Source: an uncultured Veillonella sp. (lineage in GTDB: Bacteria; Bacillota; Negativicutes; Veillonellales; Veillonellaceae). From it: a stretch of 64,000 bases of DNA. Shown piece after piece: positions 16,609 to 25,816 of the stretch (its first letter is position 1; each line of letters opens with the position of its first letter). The notes below the pieces were generated by a model. The model worked only from the letters and a program-made list of their open reading frames with translations. It had not been told where the DNA came from and did no database searches. The stretch is taken from NCBI RefSeq assembly GCF_934230905.1, contig NZ_CAKQFJ010000012.1:5228-69227 (forward strand). The letters run 5' to 3'. Both the position numbers and the translations under genes were made by a program.

Positions 16609-18906
16609 TTATATATTTTTTTGATGAGCAATCCACAATTGTCCTAGCGATAAACCACCGTCATTACATGGCACTTTCTTATTAATATATAATGTGCCAT
16701 GATGCCACTTATGTTGTAAGGATGCTAATAGTCTTCGATTTTGAAAAACGCCACCACCGATACATACATCATCGATGCCATAGCGTTCACATAAATCAGA
16801 TCCCACTTCACAAATAGCGATAGCTAACGTTTTATGAAAGCTCGCCGCTAATAAAGATACACTTTCACCTCGAGAATAACCATCCATAATCTGCTGTACT
16901 GCAGGTACAAGATCTAGAACTTGACCATCATAATTAAAATCTAGCAAGCGCCCTTCTTCATCTTGACACGCAGATTCCAACGCAATGGCAATTTGTGCAT
17001 CAAAAGAATGTTCATTTCCTAAGCCCAACAGACAACCAATCACATCAAACAATCTACCCGCACTAGATGTCATCATCATGGACATATCTGATTGCAATGC
17101 CTTATCTAGAATTTGCCAACCTTTAGGCAATGTAGTTAACCATTTTTTGTATTTATTAGGCAACTCATCTCCATAATAATTCCGTAAATACCATAAAGCT
17201 TGACGCCATGGCTCTTTTACCGCTTTCTCACCACCAGGCAAAGGCGCTAAATGAATATGTGCAACACGCATATACTCTGCCCCATAGCACAGCATAAATT
17301 CACCGCCCCAAATCGTATCATCATCCCCATATCCAGTGCCATCAAAACAAATTCCAAGAACAGGATATTTCAAATCGTACTCAGCCATAACAGCTGCAAT
17401 GTGGCTATGATGATGTTGCACTTCTATAGTTGGAAGATCAAGGGATTCGCTTAATCTTCGTCCATAATTAGATGAAAAAAATGCTGGATGCTTATCTATA
17501 ACAATAACTTCTGGCTTCACATCAAACAGTTGTTCATACCGTTCAATGGTCCTCTCAAACGTTTCATGAGTTGATTCACTTGCTAAATCACCTATATGAG
17601 GTCCTAGCAATATCTCCTGCTTTTTATTAATCGCAAAGGTATTCTTTAAATCACTCCCCATAGCAAGTATCGATGGATCTTTAATCGACTCACAATGAAT
17701 TGGTTCTGGAATATATCCACGACTTCGACGAATTAAAATAGGTGTATCTTCCACCACTGATACAATTGAATCATCTACAGGTGCATAAATTTGACGATTA
17801 TGTGTCAAAAAATAATCGGCTATAGTACGTAATTCTGAAAACGCGTGTTCATCATCGTAAATAACGGAATCACCGCTCGCATTGCCACTTGTCATAACCC
17901 AGACTGCATTATGTGGTACTAAAACATGATGAATTGGTGCATATGGTAACATAACACCAATTAAATGATTATCAGGAGCTACTAACTCACTGATAGACGC
18001 ATGGAAATTATCATTTTTTTCTAATAAAACAATGGGTCTTGCCATACTGCTTAATGCGTCTAAGTCTCCATCGCTAACGATAGCAAACTCCTCTATGATG
18101 TCGATAGAACCAGCCATAATAGCAAAAGGCTTATCCTTACGATGCTTTCGCTCTCGTAATGTTTGTATTGCCTTATCATTAGTGGCATCACACACTAAGT
18201 GATAACCACCAATACCTTTAACTGCAATTATGGCACCTTTATGAATGAGATCTCGTGTTTTTTCAAAACAATCATCCCCCGCCCAATTACGGCCATCCAA
18301 ATCTAGTAACTGATAACTTGGGCCGCAATTAGCACACGCATTAGGTTCTGCATGATACCTACGACCATTCACATCAAGGTATTCATCGCGACAAGCTTCA
18401 CACATGGTGAAATCAGACATAGTAGTTCGTTCTCGATCATAGGGCATGGATTTGATAATGGAATATCGAGGTCCACAATTGGTACAGTTGATAAAAGGAT
18501 AATCATACCTCCTACCAGGTTCCTTCATTTCAGCCAAACAATCTTCACATGGTGATGTATCGGCACTAATAAATGTGTTTACAGTACCGTCCACAGGAGA
18601 CTGAGCGATAACAAATTCCTTACCATCATTATTTATAGATGGATCAAGCTTTGTAATGCTCACATGTGTGATACGGCATAATCGCGGCTGTTCTTCTTGA
18701 ATCGTATCAACAAATAATTGCAATGTATCTATATCGGATTGAGCCTCAACATATACTCCGGAATTATCATTATATACAAATCCACTAATTTCTAACTGAT
18801 GGGCCCACATAGAAACAAGGGGTCGAAATCCGACCCCTTGTACAATACCTGTAAATCGAATCCCCCATCGTTCAATAGTTTGTTTTTCATCCAATCTAGT
18901 GTCCAT
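16609..18906 (-). CDS. hypF: Carbamoyltransferase HypF
   Basis: Uses carbamoyl phosphate and ATP to load a carbamoyl group onto HypE. Domain order in 765 residues: acylphosphatase (about 14-100, GIVQGVGFRP), two zinc-finger motifs (CEDCLAEM with NCTNCGPRYS, and CEACRDEY with CANCGPSY), a YrdC-like domain (about 205-385), and the Kae1-like transferase domain (HHHSHIAAVMAE and FQNRRLL). The start is supported by AGGAG. No hypA or hypB occurs in the window. Confidence 0.96.
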   Translation of the reverse strand: MDTRLDEKQTIERWGIRFTGIVQGVGFRPLVSMWAHQLEISGFVYNDNSGVYVEAQSDIDTLQLFVDTIQEEQPRLCRITHVSITKLDPSINNDGKEFVIAQSPVDGTVNTFISADTSPCEDCLAEMKEPGRRYDYPFINCTNCGPRYSIIKSMPYDRERTTMSDFTMCEACRDEYLDVNGRRYHAEPNACANCGPSYQLLDLDGRNWAGDDCFEKTRDLIHKGAIIAVKGIGGYHLVCDATNDKAIQTLRERKHRKDKPFAIMAGSIDIIEEFAIVSDGDLDALSSMARPIVLLEKNDNFHASISELVAPDNHLIGVMLPYAPIHHVLVPHNAVWVMTSGNASGDSVIYDDEHAFSELRTIADYFLTHNRQIYAPVDDSIVSVVEDTPILIRRSRGYIPEPIHCESIKDPSILAMGSDLKNTFAINKKQEILLGPHIGDLASESTHETFERTIERYEQLFDVKPEVIVIDKHPAFFSSNYGRRLSESLDLPTIEVQHHHSHIAAVMAEYDLKYPVLGICFDGTGYGDDDTIWGGEFMLCYGAEYMRVAHIHLAPLPGGEKAVKEPWRQALWYLRNYYGDELPNKYKKWLTTLPKGWQILDKALQSDMSMMMTSSAGRLFDVIGCLLGLGNEHSFDAQIAIALESACQDEEGRLLDFNYDGQVLDLVPAVQQIMDGYSRGESVSLLAASFHKTLAIAICEVGSDLCERYGIDDVCIGGGVFQNRRLLASLQHKWHHGTLYINKKVPCNDGGLSLGQLWIAHQKNI

Positions 18907-18944
18907 AGCGGCTCCTATTACAAAATATATCTTATTTAAAATGT

Positions 18945-20354
18945 CTATCCTAATGCTACAGGAATACTACCATCAATCCCTGCTTGTTCAAGTTCAGCTT
19001 GAATCATGATAGCACATTCAATCCGTTTCTTTTGTAGACGACAACCAAACTCATAAGGCGTTTGTAAATCTCCACCCAATGTAATGTTGTTGGCATGACA
19101 GCCACCAGAGCAGAAGAATTTAGCCCAACATTCTGCACAGGTAGGTTTTGTAAACACATGTGTGTTACGAAAATTCTTTGGAATTTCCATATTTTTTAAA
19201 CCTTCATATACATTACCAAGTATATAACCATCTTTGCCTACAAATTGATGACATGGATAAATATCTCCATTTGGCACGACAGCCATATATTCATGACCAG
19301 CCCCGCAGCCACGCAAACGTTTTGCCATACAAGGTCCACGGTACAAATCCATACGGAAGTGGAAGAAATTAAATTTCTCACCCCATCCGTCCTTTTGGCG
19401 TTGCAAATATATATCTGCTAATTTTTCATATTCTTTCTCAAGCGTTGGCCAATCTTCTTCGCGAAGTACATAATCGCCTTCTTCACCAACTACAGGCTCC
19501 ATAGATAAGTGTTCAAATCCTAAGTCAGACATAGCCAATACATCTTTAGTAAAATCAAGATTCTTATGCGTATATGTACCGCGTACATAATATTCTAAAC
19601 CATGACGTTGTTTTACTGCATTAACAAGGTTTTTAGCAATATATTCATAGGAGTTAGCACCACTACCAGCAACTGGACGCATAGCATTATGCACATCTTC
19701 TCGGCCATCAAGAGATAATACCAAACTCATTTTATGTTCATTTACATAATCGATTTTCTCTTGAGACAATAACATACCATTAGTAGTCAATGTCAATTTA
19801 AAGATTTTATTATGTTTTGGAGCCTCTTGCTCAATATATTCTACAGTTTGTTTTACAACATCCCAATTAAGAAGAGGTTCACCACCGAAGAAATCAATTT
19901 CGCAATGTTGACGAGTGCCACTCATTTGAATTAGAAAATCAACAGCACGTTTAGCTACATCAAAGCTCATTAATTCGCGTTTTACACCACCGTAATCGCC
20001 TTGACTAGCAAAGCAATATTTACATGCTAAATTACAGTCATGGGCAATATTAAGACACAATGCTTTAACAATTGGCTTTTCCCCAACTACGAGCTTGAAT
20101 TCAGTACTCATAGGAGCAAATAGCTGTTCTGCAGCGATGAGCTCATCTAATTCATCCATGATTTCATTTAATTCTATAGGATCTTGAGAGCTATCTAACG
20201 CAGCATGGACTGCATCACGATTAGTGCCGTCATATATATCTAATACTTTATCAATGAGTTCATCAATAACGTGAATGATACCGCTATTTACATCTAAACA
20301 ATAGTAGTTATCTTTCATCCGAAACTTATGGATCATTGGTTTTAATTCTAACAT
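18945..20354 (-). CDS. scfB: Radical SAM maturase of the SCIFF peptide
   Basis: Installs thioether crosslinks in the six-Cys peptide encoded upstream. The radical SAM motif CNLACKYC lies near residue 109, FFGGEPL is the second family motif, and a C-terminal SPASM domain carries Cys-rich stretches (CGAGHEY, CAECWAKFFCSGGCH) for auxiliary clusters. The N-terminal 90 residues resemble a peptide-binding RRE-like region. At 469 residues it matches known SCIFF maturases. GGAGG sits just before the ATG. It is separated from the peptide gene by about 170 bp that include a terminator. Confidence 0.92.
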   Translation of the reverse strand: MLELKPMIHKFRMKDNYYCLDVNSGIIHVIDELIDKVLDIYDGTNRDAVHAALDSSQDPIELNEIMDELDELIAAEQLFAPMSTEFKLVVGEKPIVKALCLNIAHDCNLACKYCFASQGDYGGVKRELMSFDVAKRAVDFLIQMSGTRQHCEIDFFGGEPLLNWDVVKQTVEYIEQEAPKHNKIFKLTLTTNGMLLSQEKIDYVNEHKMSLVLSLDGREDVHNAMRPVAGSGANSYEYIAKNLVNAVKQRHGLEYYVRGTYTHKNLDFTKDVLAMSDLGFEHLSMEPVVGEEGDYVLREEDWPTLEKEYEKLADIYLQRQKDGWGEKFNFFHFRMDLYRGPCMAKRLRGCGAGHEYMAVVPNGDIYPCHQFVGKDGYILGNVYEGLKNMEIPKNFRNTHVFTKPTCAECWAKFFCSGGCHANNITLGGDLQTPYEFGCRLQKKRIECAIMIQAELEQAGIDGSIPVALG

Positions 20355-20491
20355 GGTACCTCCAAATTATATGTATGTGAAAGTGCTAAACTATATAGAA
20401 CTTTCTAGATAATTGTACCACATTTTTTACATATCGTGCTGAAAGTCCTCATAAATATATACTATAGATACTATGTAATCTATACATACAT

Positions 20492-20522
20492 AAAAAAAGA
20501 GAGCCATCGGCTCTCTTTTTTT
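20492..20522 (-). terminator. Terminator between scfA and scfB
   Basis: A 14-bp perfect stem including the A/T tracts (20492-20505 with 20509-20522) and a 3-base loop, almost touching the scfA stop codon. It should end most transcripts after the peptide gene, leaving the maturase to read-through or a separate promoter. Confidence 0.88.
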
Positions 20523-20523
20523 A

Positions 20524-20667
20524 TTATTTTTGTTTGCAAACTTGATTGCCTACTGTACAGCTTGTTTTACAAGCGGATTGGCAAGAAGTTTGGCATTCAC
20601 CACAACCACCAGTTTTAGCAGTTTTTTGTAAAGATTCAGTGTTGATTGTACGAATACGTTTAGCCAT
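20524..20667 (-). CDS. scfA: SCIFF peptide (six cysteines in forty-five residues)
   Basis: A 47-residue ribosomally made precursor. Six Cys lie at positions 22, 25, 29, 33, 37 and 44. The N-terminus MAKRIRTINTESLQK is the conserved leader of this family, and the Gly-Gly before the first Cys follows it. GAGGAGG sits just upstream of the ATG. Its partner maturase is the next gene downstream. The biological role of SCIFF products is not established. Its position directly ahead of the radical SAM gene makes this call firm. Confidence 0.94.
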   Translation of the reverse strand: MAKRIRTINTESLQKTAKTGGCGECQTSCQSACKTSCTVGNQVCKQK

Positions 20668-20738
20668 GATTATCCTCCTCAATACTTATTGTATTACTAT
20701 TATTTTATCATAGATATTCAAACTATGTAAAATATAAA

Positions 20739-21416
20739 TTATTTTTGTACGTCCTTACGCAATACTTTACGCAACGCCAATGCAATCGGTGTTACAATGA
20801 CGCCTGCAAAAATTGCTTCTGGAATACCATGCGTAACAGACAATATTAAGATTGTTCCTATAACTTGATCTGATGAAAGATGCATAGCCTGTGCAAACAT
20901 ATCGGCGTATAACACATAGATTAGCCCCATTACCATACATGTATGGAATATGGTCCCCATAAATGCAGAAATAATTATGCGTGGTCCTTGTGGTACCTTC
21001 CACAATGATTTATATACTAATACAGCCAATACAGGGAATATAATTCGAGGCACTACCGATACTAAAGGATTGATAAATAATGGAGATAAAATATTCGGTG
21101 CTGTAAAATTCTGCCAAAAACTATATACACCAAAAATCAGGCCCACAAAAGCACCAACTCTAGGTCCTTCAACTAATGCACCAATCAACGCTGGCACATG
21201 TAAGGTGGTTACATTCAACGGTCCTAATGCCATAATACCATAACCAGAAAGGCCTAAAATAATTGTAATAGCAGCTAACAAACCTACAACAGTCAGTTCA
21301 CGTAATGTTAAACCTGATTTAGTAACAGGTGCTTTTTCCTGTTTACGATTCATTGACTCAGTTTGCTGTTCTTGGATTGATACCTGTTGGTTACCATCCT
21401 TTACATTTTCATTCAT
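20739..21416 (-). CDS. ECF transporter S component, substrate unknown
   Basis: 225-residue membrane protein with a polar Gln/Glu-rich N-terminal tail of about 35 residues, then five to six hydrophobic segments. The stretch PALIGALVEGPRVGAFVGLIFG is of the type seen in vitamin-specific S components of the PF12822 group. These bind a vitamin or other small ligand and dock onto a shared EcfAAT module, which is not in the window. AAGGAGG precedes the ATG. Two unknown membrane proteins lie immediately upstream, probably in the same operon. I cannot name the ligand. Confidence 0.78.
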   Translation of the reverse strand: MNENVKDGNQQVSIQEQQTESMNRKQEKAPVTKSGLTLRELTVVGLLAAITIILGLSGYGIMALGPLNVTTLHVPALIGALVEGPRVGAFVGLIFGVYSFWQNFTAPNILSPLFINPLVSVVPRIIFPVLAVLVYKSLWKVPQGPRIIISAFMGTIFHTCMVMGLIYVLYADMFAQAMHLSSDQVIGTILILSVTHGIPEAIFAGVIVTPIALALRKVLRKDVQK

Positions 21417-21474
21417 AAAAAATCCTCCTTCGCTCTCATTCTCTAAGGATATGAGTCGAAACTAGAAATAAAAG

Positions 21475-22314
21475 CTAGCCTTTGTTCTTTACAAAAGCTT
21501 TTATTATACCTATCTCTACTAATTTACCAATCAGTACAGATACAATAATAAACACAAGTTCTAATAATCCTGGTGTAAAAAATACAAGAGGATTCCCTTG
21601 GTATATTGGGAATACAGTAGGTGCTAATGCTTTCACAAATTCTGGAATATACCCACCATATAATATATGTCCATTCATAGCTAATAGCATAACAGCTGTA
21701 ATAACTATTCGTAGCAACCTCGTAGCTTTATATTCACCATTACGAGGATACATGTAGAATGCAAAAACTAACATAGATAAAATGATAAATAAAAACTCTC
21801 CCATCAGCGCATTTAAACTAATGGTAGGTCCAAAGTAAGCTATCATTAAAGGATCAGTTAAATCAATATAAAAAATCGAACCCAAATATATAAAAGGAAT
21901 TGGCAATATATATACAGCCATATCTATTGATTCATCTAATACACCCCATCTACGATTTCTTTTAAAAAAATATGTCATTAATAAAGCTACTAACTCTAGC
22001 AAAACTTGCGTAAAAAAATATATGCCTAAATAGACTATCATAATCAGAATTTGATTTTCTACGGTTACATTAAAGGGGGTTGTAAATACATTAATAACCG
22101 TAAAAATCACCCAACTATATACATGATAGCCCATATGAATCGGTAATTCACTAAATCTACCTTGTCGCATTCGCTGTAAAATAATAGGTATCAACAAAGA
22201 TAATACAGGAAATGTAAGATATGGAGAACCCCAACCAGTTAGATGCAATACAGAAGTAACTACACTTACAAAAAAAGCACTAATTAAAGTAAACACAATA
22301 AACTGCTTATTCAT
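21475..22314 (-). CDS. Polytopic membrane protein, unknown
   Basis: 279 residues with about eight hydrophobic segments and short loops; no recognised motif. Its start overlaps the end of the next upstream gene by 8 bp with a GGGAGGG ribosome-binding site inside that gene, so the two are translationally coupled. It lies 58 bp before an ECF S component gene, hinting at a transport or membrane-modification unit, but nothing proves this. Confidence 0.7.
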   Translation of the reverse strand: MNKQFIVFTLISAFFVSVVTSVLHLTGWGSPYLTFPVLSLLIPIILQRMRQGRFSELPIHMGYHVYSWVIFTVINVFTTPFNVTVENQILIMIVYLGIYFFTQVLLELVALLMTYFFKRNRRWGVLDESIDMAVYILPIPFIYLGSIFYIDLTDPLMIAYFGPTISLNALMGEFLFIILSMLVFAFYMYPRNGEYKATRLLRIVITAVMLLAMNGHILYGGYIPEFVKALAPTVFPIYQGNPLVFFTPGLLELVFIIVSVLIGKLVEIGIIKAFVKNKG

Positions 22315-22714
22315 GTGACCCTCCCAATAGTTGAGATATCCAATAAGCTATGATAAGTACAATAGTAACTTGACCATACATTCCCATAAGAAAAATGATG
22401 TCACGTCCAATGGATGGCAATCCCCAAAGCCAATTTAAATCTAAACCAAGAAACATTAGTCTATAAGTGGCAAATTGAACAACTATCCAGCCTAACACAT
22501 AAATAATGCGATTTATGCGTTTATTTTCAGCTCCAAACGTGCTTGATTTAAATGATAAATATGCCCAAGGAATACATAAAGACAACAATAAATACCATAC
22601 TAAAGCCACTGTTGCACTAGATCCATTATGAATTATATACGAAATGACAGGAATAGCCATGATAAATATATTCATATACAGTGATTGTTTACAAATATCC
22701 AATATAATGTTCAT
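22307..22714 (-). CDS. Small membrane protein, unknown
   Basis: 135 residues with four hydrophobic segments (about 13-30, 35-52, 70-90 and 103-127). Conserved-looking aromatic and Trp-rich loops (LDLNWLWGLPS) but no known family. TTAGGAG precedes the ATG. First gene of a three-gene minus-strand unit with the 279-residue membrane protein and the ECF S component. Confidence 0.65.
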   Translation of the reverse strand: MNIILDICKQSLYMNIFIMAIPVISYIIHNGSSATVALVWYLLLSLCIPWAYLSFKSSTFGAENKRINRIIYVLGWIVVQFATYRLMFLGLDLNWLWGLPSIGRDIIFLMGMYGQVTIVLIIAYWISQLLGGSHE

Positions 22715-22777
22715 ACACGTCTCCTAAGATAATTAATCACTTGTATTGTACACTACATATCACTAAAAAGCCACAAA

Positions 22778-22817
22778 AAAAGGTCTCTTATAGAGATTTT
22801 TCTATAAGAGACCTTTT
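22778..22817 (-). terminator. Terminator after the P-type ATPase gene
   Basis: A 17-bp perfect stem (22778-22794 with 22801-22817), 6-base loop, with a run of seven A on the plus strand that gives a minus-strand U-tract. It lies 39 bp beyond the ATPase stop. Confidence 0.88.
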
Positions 22818-22855
22818 AAATGCCATTCAAAGACTAAAGACATAATAATCAATTA

Positions 22856-24991
22856 TCACGCAACAGTAGATTCCGCAGTAATATCAATTGTATCTTTATC
22901 TTCTGGTTTTTCTTCCTTCAACAACGGAGTCATACTTTCAATGCCAATTCCTAATGTAAATAGGTTATGTAACCAAGCAGTTTGACTTGGAGGCATGAAA
23001 CCAAGTACGCCACCCCCTACAAGAGCACCATTGAAACCAACAATACCATTGTAGTTGGATTTGATACGTTTCATCAACGCAATAGAAATTCGACGTAAGT
23101 CTACAAGAGCTTGTAAGTTATCAGAGGAAATAGTAACGTTCGCAATTTTTTGAGCAATTGGAGCGCCTTCATTCATAGCAATCCCTACATGTGCTTCTGA
23201 AATAGCTGGAGAATCATTAATACCATCCCCGACCATCATGACAGTATAACCTTCCGCTTTTGCTTGTTTTACATAGGCAGCCTTATCTTCTGGCAATACC
23301 TCTGCATGCACCTCATCAATGCCGAGTTCATCAGCTACACGTTGTGCATTACGTTTGGAGTCACCAGTCATCATGACAACCTTTTTAATACCTAAAGCAT
23401 GCAAATCAGCAATAACTTGTTTAGATTCATCACGTACAGGGTCTTTAATACAAATAACCGCTGCTAATGTACCGCCTATAGCAAGGTAAATATGTGATGA
23501 TGTGTTTGGTAAGTTATTGAATTTTTCTTGTTCATCTGCAGGAATCTTTGTCTTTTCATCATCAAAGATATAATGAGCACTGCCAATACGTACACGGTAG
23601 CGACCAACCTTAGAGGCAATACCATGAGCTACAACGTATTCTACGTCAGAATGCATTTCCTTATGAGGCAAAGCATGATCCTTAGCAGCACGTACAATTG
23701 CTTTTGCCATGGAATGAGGGAAATGTTCCTCAATACATGCAGCTAATTTTAACATTTCATCTGCATCATGACCATTGAACGGAATGATTTGTTCAAACTC
23801 AGGTTCTGCTTTTGTAAGAGTACCAGTTTTATCGAATACAATCATATCCGCTTGTGCAATTTGTTCTAAGAATTTACCACCCTTAACAGTAATACCACGT
23901 TTAGAGGCTTCTTGCATTGCTGAAAGTACAGCTAATGGAATAGACAATTTTAATGCACAAGAAAAGTCAACCATTACGAAAGACAATGCTTTCATCACAT
24001 TTCGAGTCAACAAATATGTTAAACTAGCCCCAATAAAGCTAATTGGAACTAATTTATCTGCCATGCGGTATGCTTGTTGTTCCATACCGGATTTCATTTG
24101 TTCAGACTCTTCAATAAGATTAACGATTTTTTCATAACGAGAAGATTTAGATGTGCTACGTACTTCTACAATAGCTTTACCATCTTCTACTACTGTACCT
24201 GCATATACAGAAGTATCTTTGTCTCGGCGAACAGCTTCTGGTTCACCAGTCATAGAGCTTTCATTAACAAGAACAACACCGTCAATAACGATGCCATCCA
24301 ATGGAATCACTTCGCCTTGGCGAATAATGATTTTATCGCCTGCTACAACTTCGTTAACTGGCTTGCTTACTTCGATATCGTCAACTAAAACCCATACCTT
24401 GTCTACATTCAAAGACATACTTTGAGCAAGATTTAATACGGATTTACGGTGAGTCCATTCTTCTAAAATATCACCAATACCTAATAGGTACATAACCGCG
24501 CCAGCCGTAGGATAATCTTTTTGAAGTAAAGCTGCACCAATAGCAACACCATCAAGTACCTCAACAGTTAATTTACGTTGCCATAATGTTTTAATCGCTT
24601 TGCCAATAAATTTAATACCATCAAACCAAGCCCATGCAGCCGCAATTGGTGCTGGTAGTACTGCTTTTTTACCTAAATACAAAGCAGTTCGATTAATCAT
24701 CATTTCACGATATTTTTTATTTACTAAGCGCGGAGAGTATTCGTTCAAAACAGGAGCTTCGGACAAATCTAAATTGCGTAGACCTAACACCGCATCACGT
24801 ACGGCAGCAGAATCACCATTATGTTTAATAGCAATTTGAGTACTACGAGTGTAGAAGGTTACATCTACAATTGCATCATTAAGTAACAAGGTATCTTCTA
24901 CATAAGCTGCTTCAGCCTCTGTAAAACGATGACCAGTTACCTTAACATGCAAGCGATTTCTAAGTTTTCGTACAACAGAAAATTGTAACAT
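22856..24991 (-). CDS. P1B-type metal-transporting ATPase with FSC transmembrane motif
   Basis: 711-residue cation pump. The phosphorylated Asp387 lies in DKTGTLT, TGE is near 248-250, the HP motif in HFPHSM, and the GDGIND hinge is near 590. The N-terminal 75 residues resemble a degenerate heavy-metal domain without CxxC. In the metal-binding helix the usual CPC is replaced by Phe343-Ser344-Cys345 (FSCALKLS). Its partner gene encodes a DUF6110 protein, recalling mycobacterial CtpC-type pumps with DUF1490/PacL partners. The metal is unknown; manganese, iron or zinc export are possible. It is in one run with a FeoB-associated peptide gene. Confidence 0.88.
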   Translation of the reverse strand: MLQFSVVRKLRNRLHVKVTGHRFTEAEAAYVEDTLLLNDAIVDVTFYTRSTQIAIKHNGDSAAVRDAVLGLRNLDLSEAPVLNEYSPRLVNKKYREMMINRTALYLGKKAVLPAPIAAAWAWFDGIKFIGKAIKTLWQRKLTVEVLDGVAIGAALLQKDYPTAGAVMYLLGIGDILEEWTHRKSVLNLAQSMSLNVDKVWVLVDDIEVSKPVNEVVAGDKIIIRQGEVIPLDGIVIDGVVLVNESSMTGEPEAVRRDKDTSVYAGTVVEDGKAIVEVRSTSKSSRYEKIVNLIEESEQMKSGMEQQAYRMADKLVPISFIGASLTYLLTRNVMKALSFVMVDFSCALKLSIPLAVLSAMQEASKRGITVKGGKFLEQIAQADMIVFDKTGTLTKAEPEFEQIIPFNGHDADEMLKLAACIEEHFPHSMAKAIVRAAKDHALPHKEMHSDVEYVVAHGIASKVGRYRVRIGSAHYIFDDEKTKIPADEQEKFNNLPNTSSHIYLAIGGTLAAVICIKDPVRDESKQVIADLHALGIKKVVMMTGDSKRNAQRVADELGIDEVHAEVLPEDKAAYVKQAKAEGYTVMMVGDGINDSPAISEAHVGIAMNEGAPIAQKIANVTISSDNLQALVDLRRISIALMKRIKSNYNGIVGFNGALVGGGVLGFMPPSQTAWLHNLFTLGIGIESMTPLLKEEKPEDKDTIDITAESTVA

Positions 24992-25006
24992 AATTGAATC
25001 CTTCTA

Positions 25007-25267
25007 TTATTTTTTTTCTTCAAAGATTTCTTCGTTGCGAGCTTCGTTAATTTCTTGAGCTTCAGCTAATACATCAGATGCGGAAGCTTGTACTTTTTCA
25101 GCTGTTTCTAATACAGTTTCTTTAGCACGAAGGCCAGCTGCTACGATACCAGCATATACTTTTTTAGCATCTTTGGATGTTAATACTTTAAGACCTACAG
25201 TGCCCAATGCAAGACCTGCTGCGAATAAGTTAGCGTTTTTAAGATTGTTTTGATTGAAATTAAACAT
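25007..25267 (-). CDS. DUF6110-like partner of the P-type ATPase
   Basis: 86 residues. A hydrophobic Gly/Ala-rich segment (about 14-28) precedes SKDAKKVYAGIVAAGLRAK, then a charged helical region with coiled-coil character and an acidic C-terminus. The pattern matches small proteins found beside metal ATPases in Firmicutes and, in architecture, the mycobacterial PacL (DUF1490) chaperone-like proteins. It lacks the His/Asp metal-binding tail of PacL1. AAGGAA precedes the ATG and the ATPase starts 15 bp downstream. Confidence 0.72.
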   Translation of the reverse strand: MFNFNQNNLKNANLFAAGLALGTVGLKVLTSKDAKKVYAGIVAAGLRAKETVLETAEKVQASASDVLAEAQEINEARNEEIFEEKK

Positions 25268-25359
25268 GATGTGTTTCCTTTCTTATTTGACATAATTAAA
25301 ACTTATATGAAAAGAGGAGCTCATTATAGAGACTCCTCTTCCATTATCACATAAAATTC

Positions 25360-25578
25360 TTACCTATCAACACGTTTGATACCCAATGCTTTATTGGAAC
25401 CATCACAACTGCAACTACATCCGCTGCCACAGCCAGATGACTTATGTGACTTAGATCCATCAGATGAACCACCGCTACCACAACCACAGCCACCTTTACC
25501 AGACACTTGTTTGCGAATTTTATTGCCTAAGTAAGCTAATGCTAAAACAACTATGAGTCCTATAATAAGATTATCCAT
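25360..25578 (-). CDS. FeoB-associated Cys-rich membrane protein
   Basis: 72-residue protein with one N-terminal membrane helix (about 4-20), a basic stretch, and a Gly/Ser/Cys-rich tail with eight Cys (GGCGCGSGG; SGCGSGCSCSCDG). This is the layout of the FeoB-associated Cys-rich family. It lies 235 bp downstream of feoB, behind a hairpin and two Fur-like sites, so it probably starts its own unit with the DUF6110 and ATPase genes. Confidence 0.85.
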   Translation of the reverse strand: MDNLIIGLIVVLALAYLGNKIRKQVSGKGGCGCGSGGSSDGSKSHKSSGCGSGCSCSCDGSNKALGIKRVDR

Positions 25579-25695
25579 TATTATGCCTCTTTCTCAATAT
25601 CAACTAAAATACAATATAGGTAATAGTGATAATTCAAATAAAAATCAACATCTAAAGGACATTCTTCTTTTCTCATTATCATTTAACCATAAATA

Positions 25696-25709
25696 TTGAT
25701 AATTATCAA
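25696..25709. promoter_or_regulatory. Fur-like palindrome upstream of the FeoB-associated gene
   Basis: TTGATAATTATCAA is a perfect 14-bp palindrome of the type found in Fur boxes (GATAATnATTATC). A second ATGATAATGAGA half-site lies about 20 bp nearer the gene (minus strand, 25683-25672). The spacing to the ATG is about 118 bp. Plausible iron control of this gene and the metal ATPase downstream. Confidence 0.5.
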
Positions 25710-25769
25710 GTATTAGATTTAAGTTTCATATAACTAAATTACAACTATACAATTAGTATAAATCATAAC

Positions 25770-25816
25770 TAGCTAAAATATAGTGACACAATAGTGATTA
25801 TCTATATTTTGAGCTA
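25770..25816 (-). terminator. Hairpin at the feoB stop codon
   Basis: TAGCT-AAAATATAG and its complement with one bulge enclose a loop that itself contains a short CAC/GTG hairpin. The structure includes the feoB stop codon. It is AT-rich and lacks a clean U-tract, so termination is likely partial. Confidence 0.45.

Noticed and set aside
20436..20618. A 60-residue plus-strand frame opposite the SCIFF region
   Set aside because: It overlaps the scfA terminator and gene on the other strand, has no ribosome-binding site and no recognisable sequence.
23528..24839. Several open frames on the plus strand across the metal ATPase gene
   Set aside because: They lack ribosome-binding sites, lie wholly antisense to a clear P-type ATPase gene, and encode low-complexity Cys/Tyr/Phe-rich sequence.
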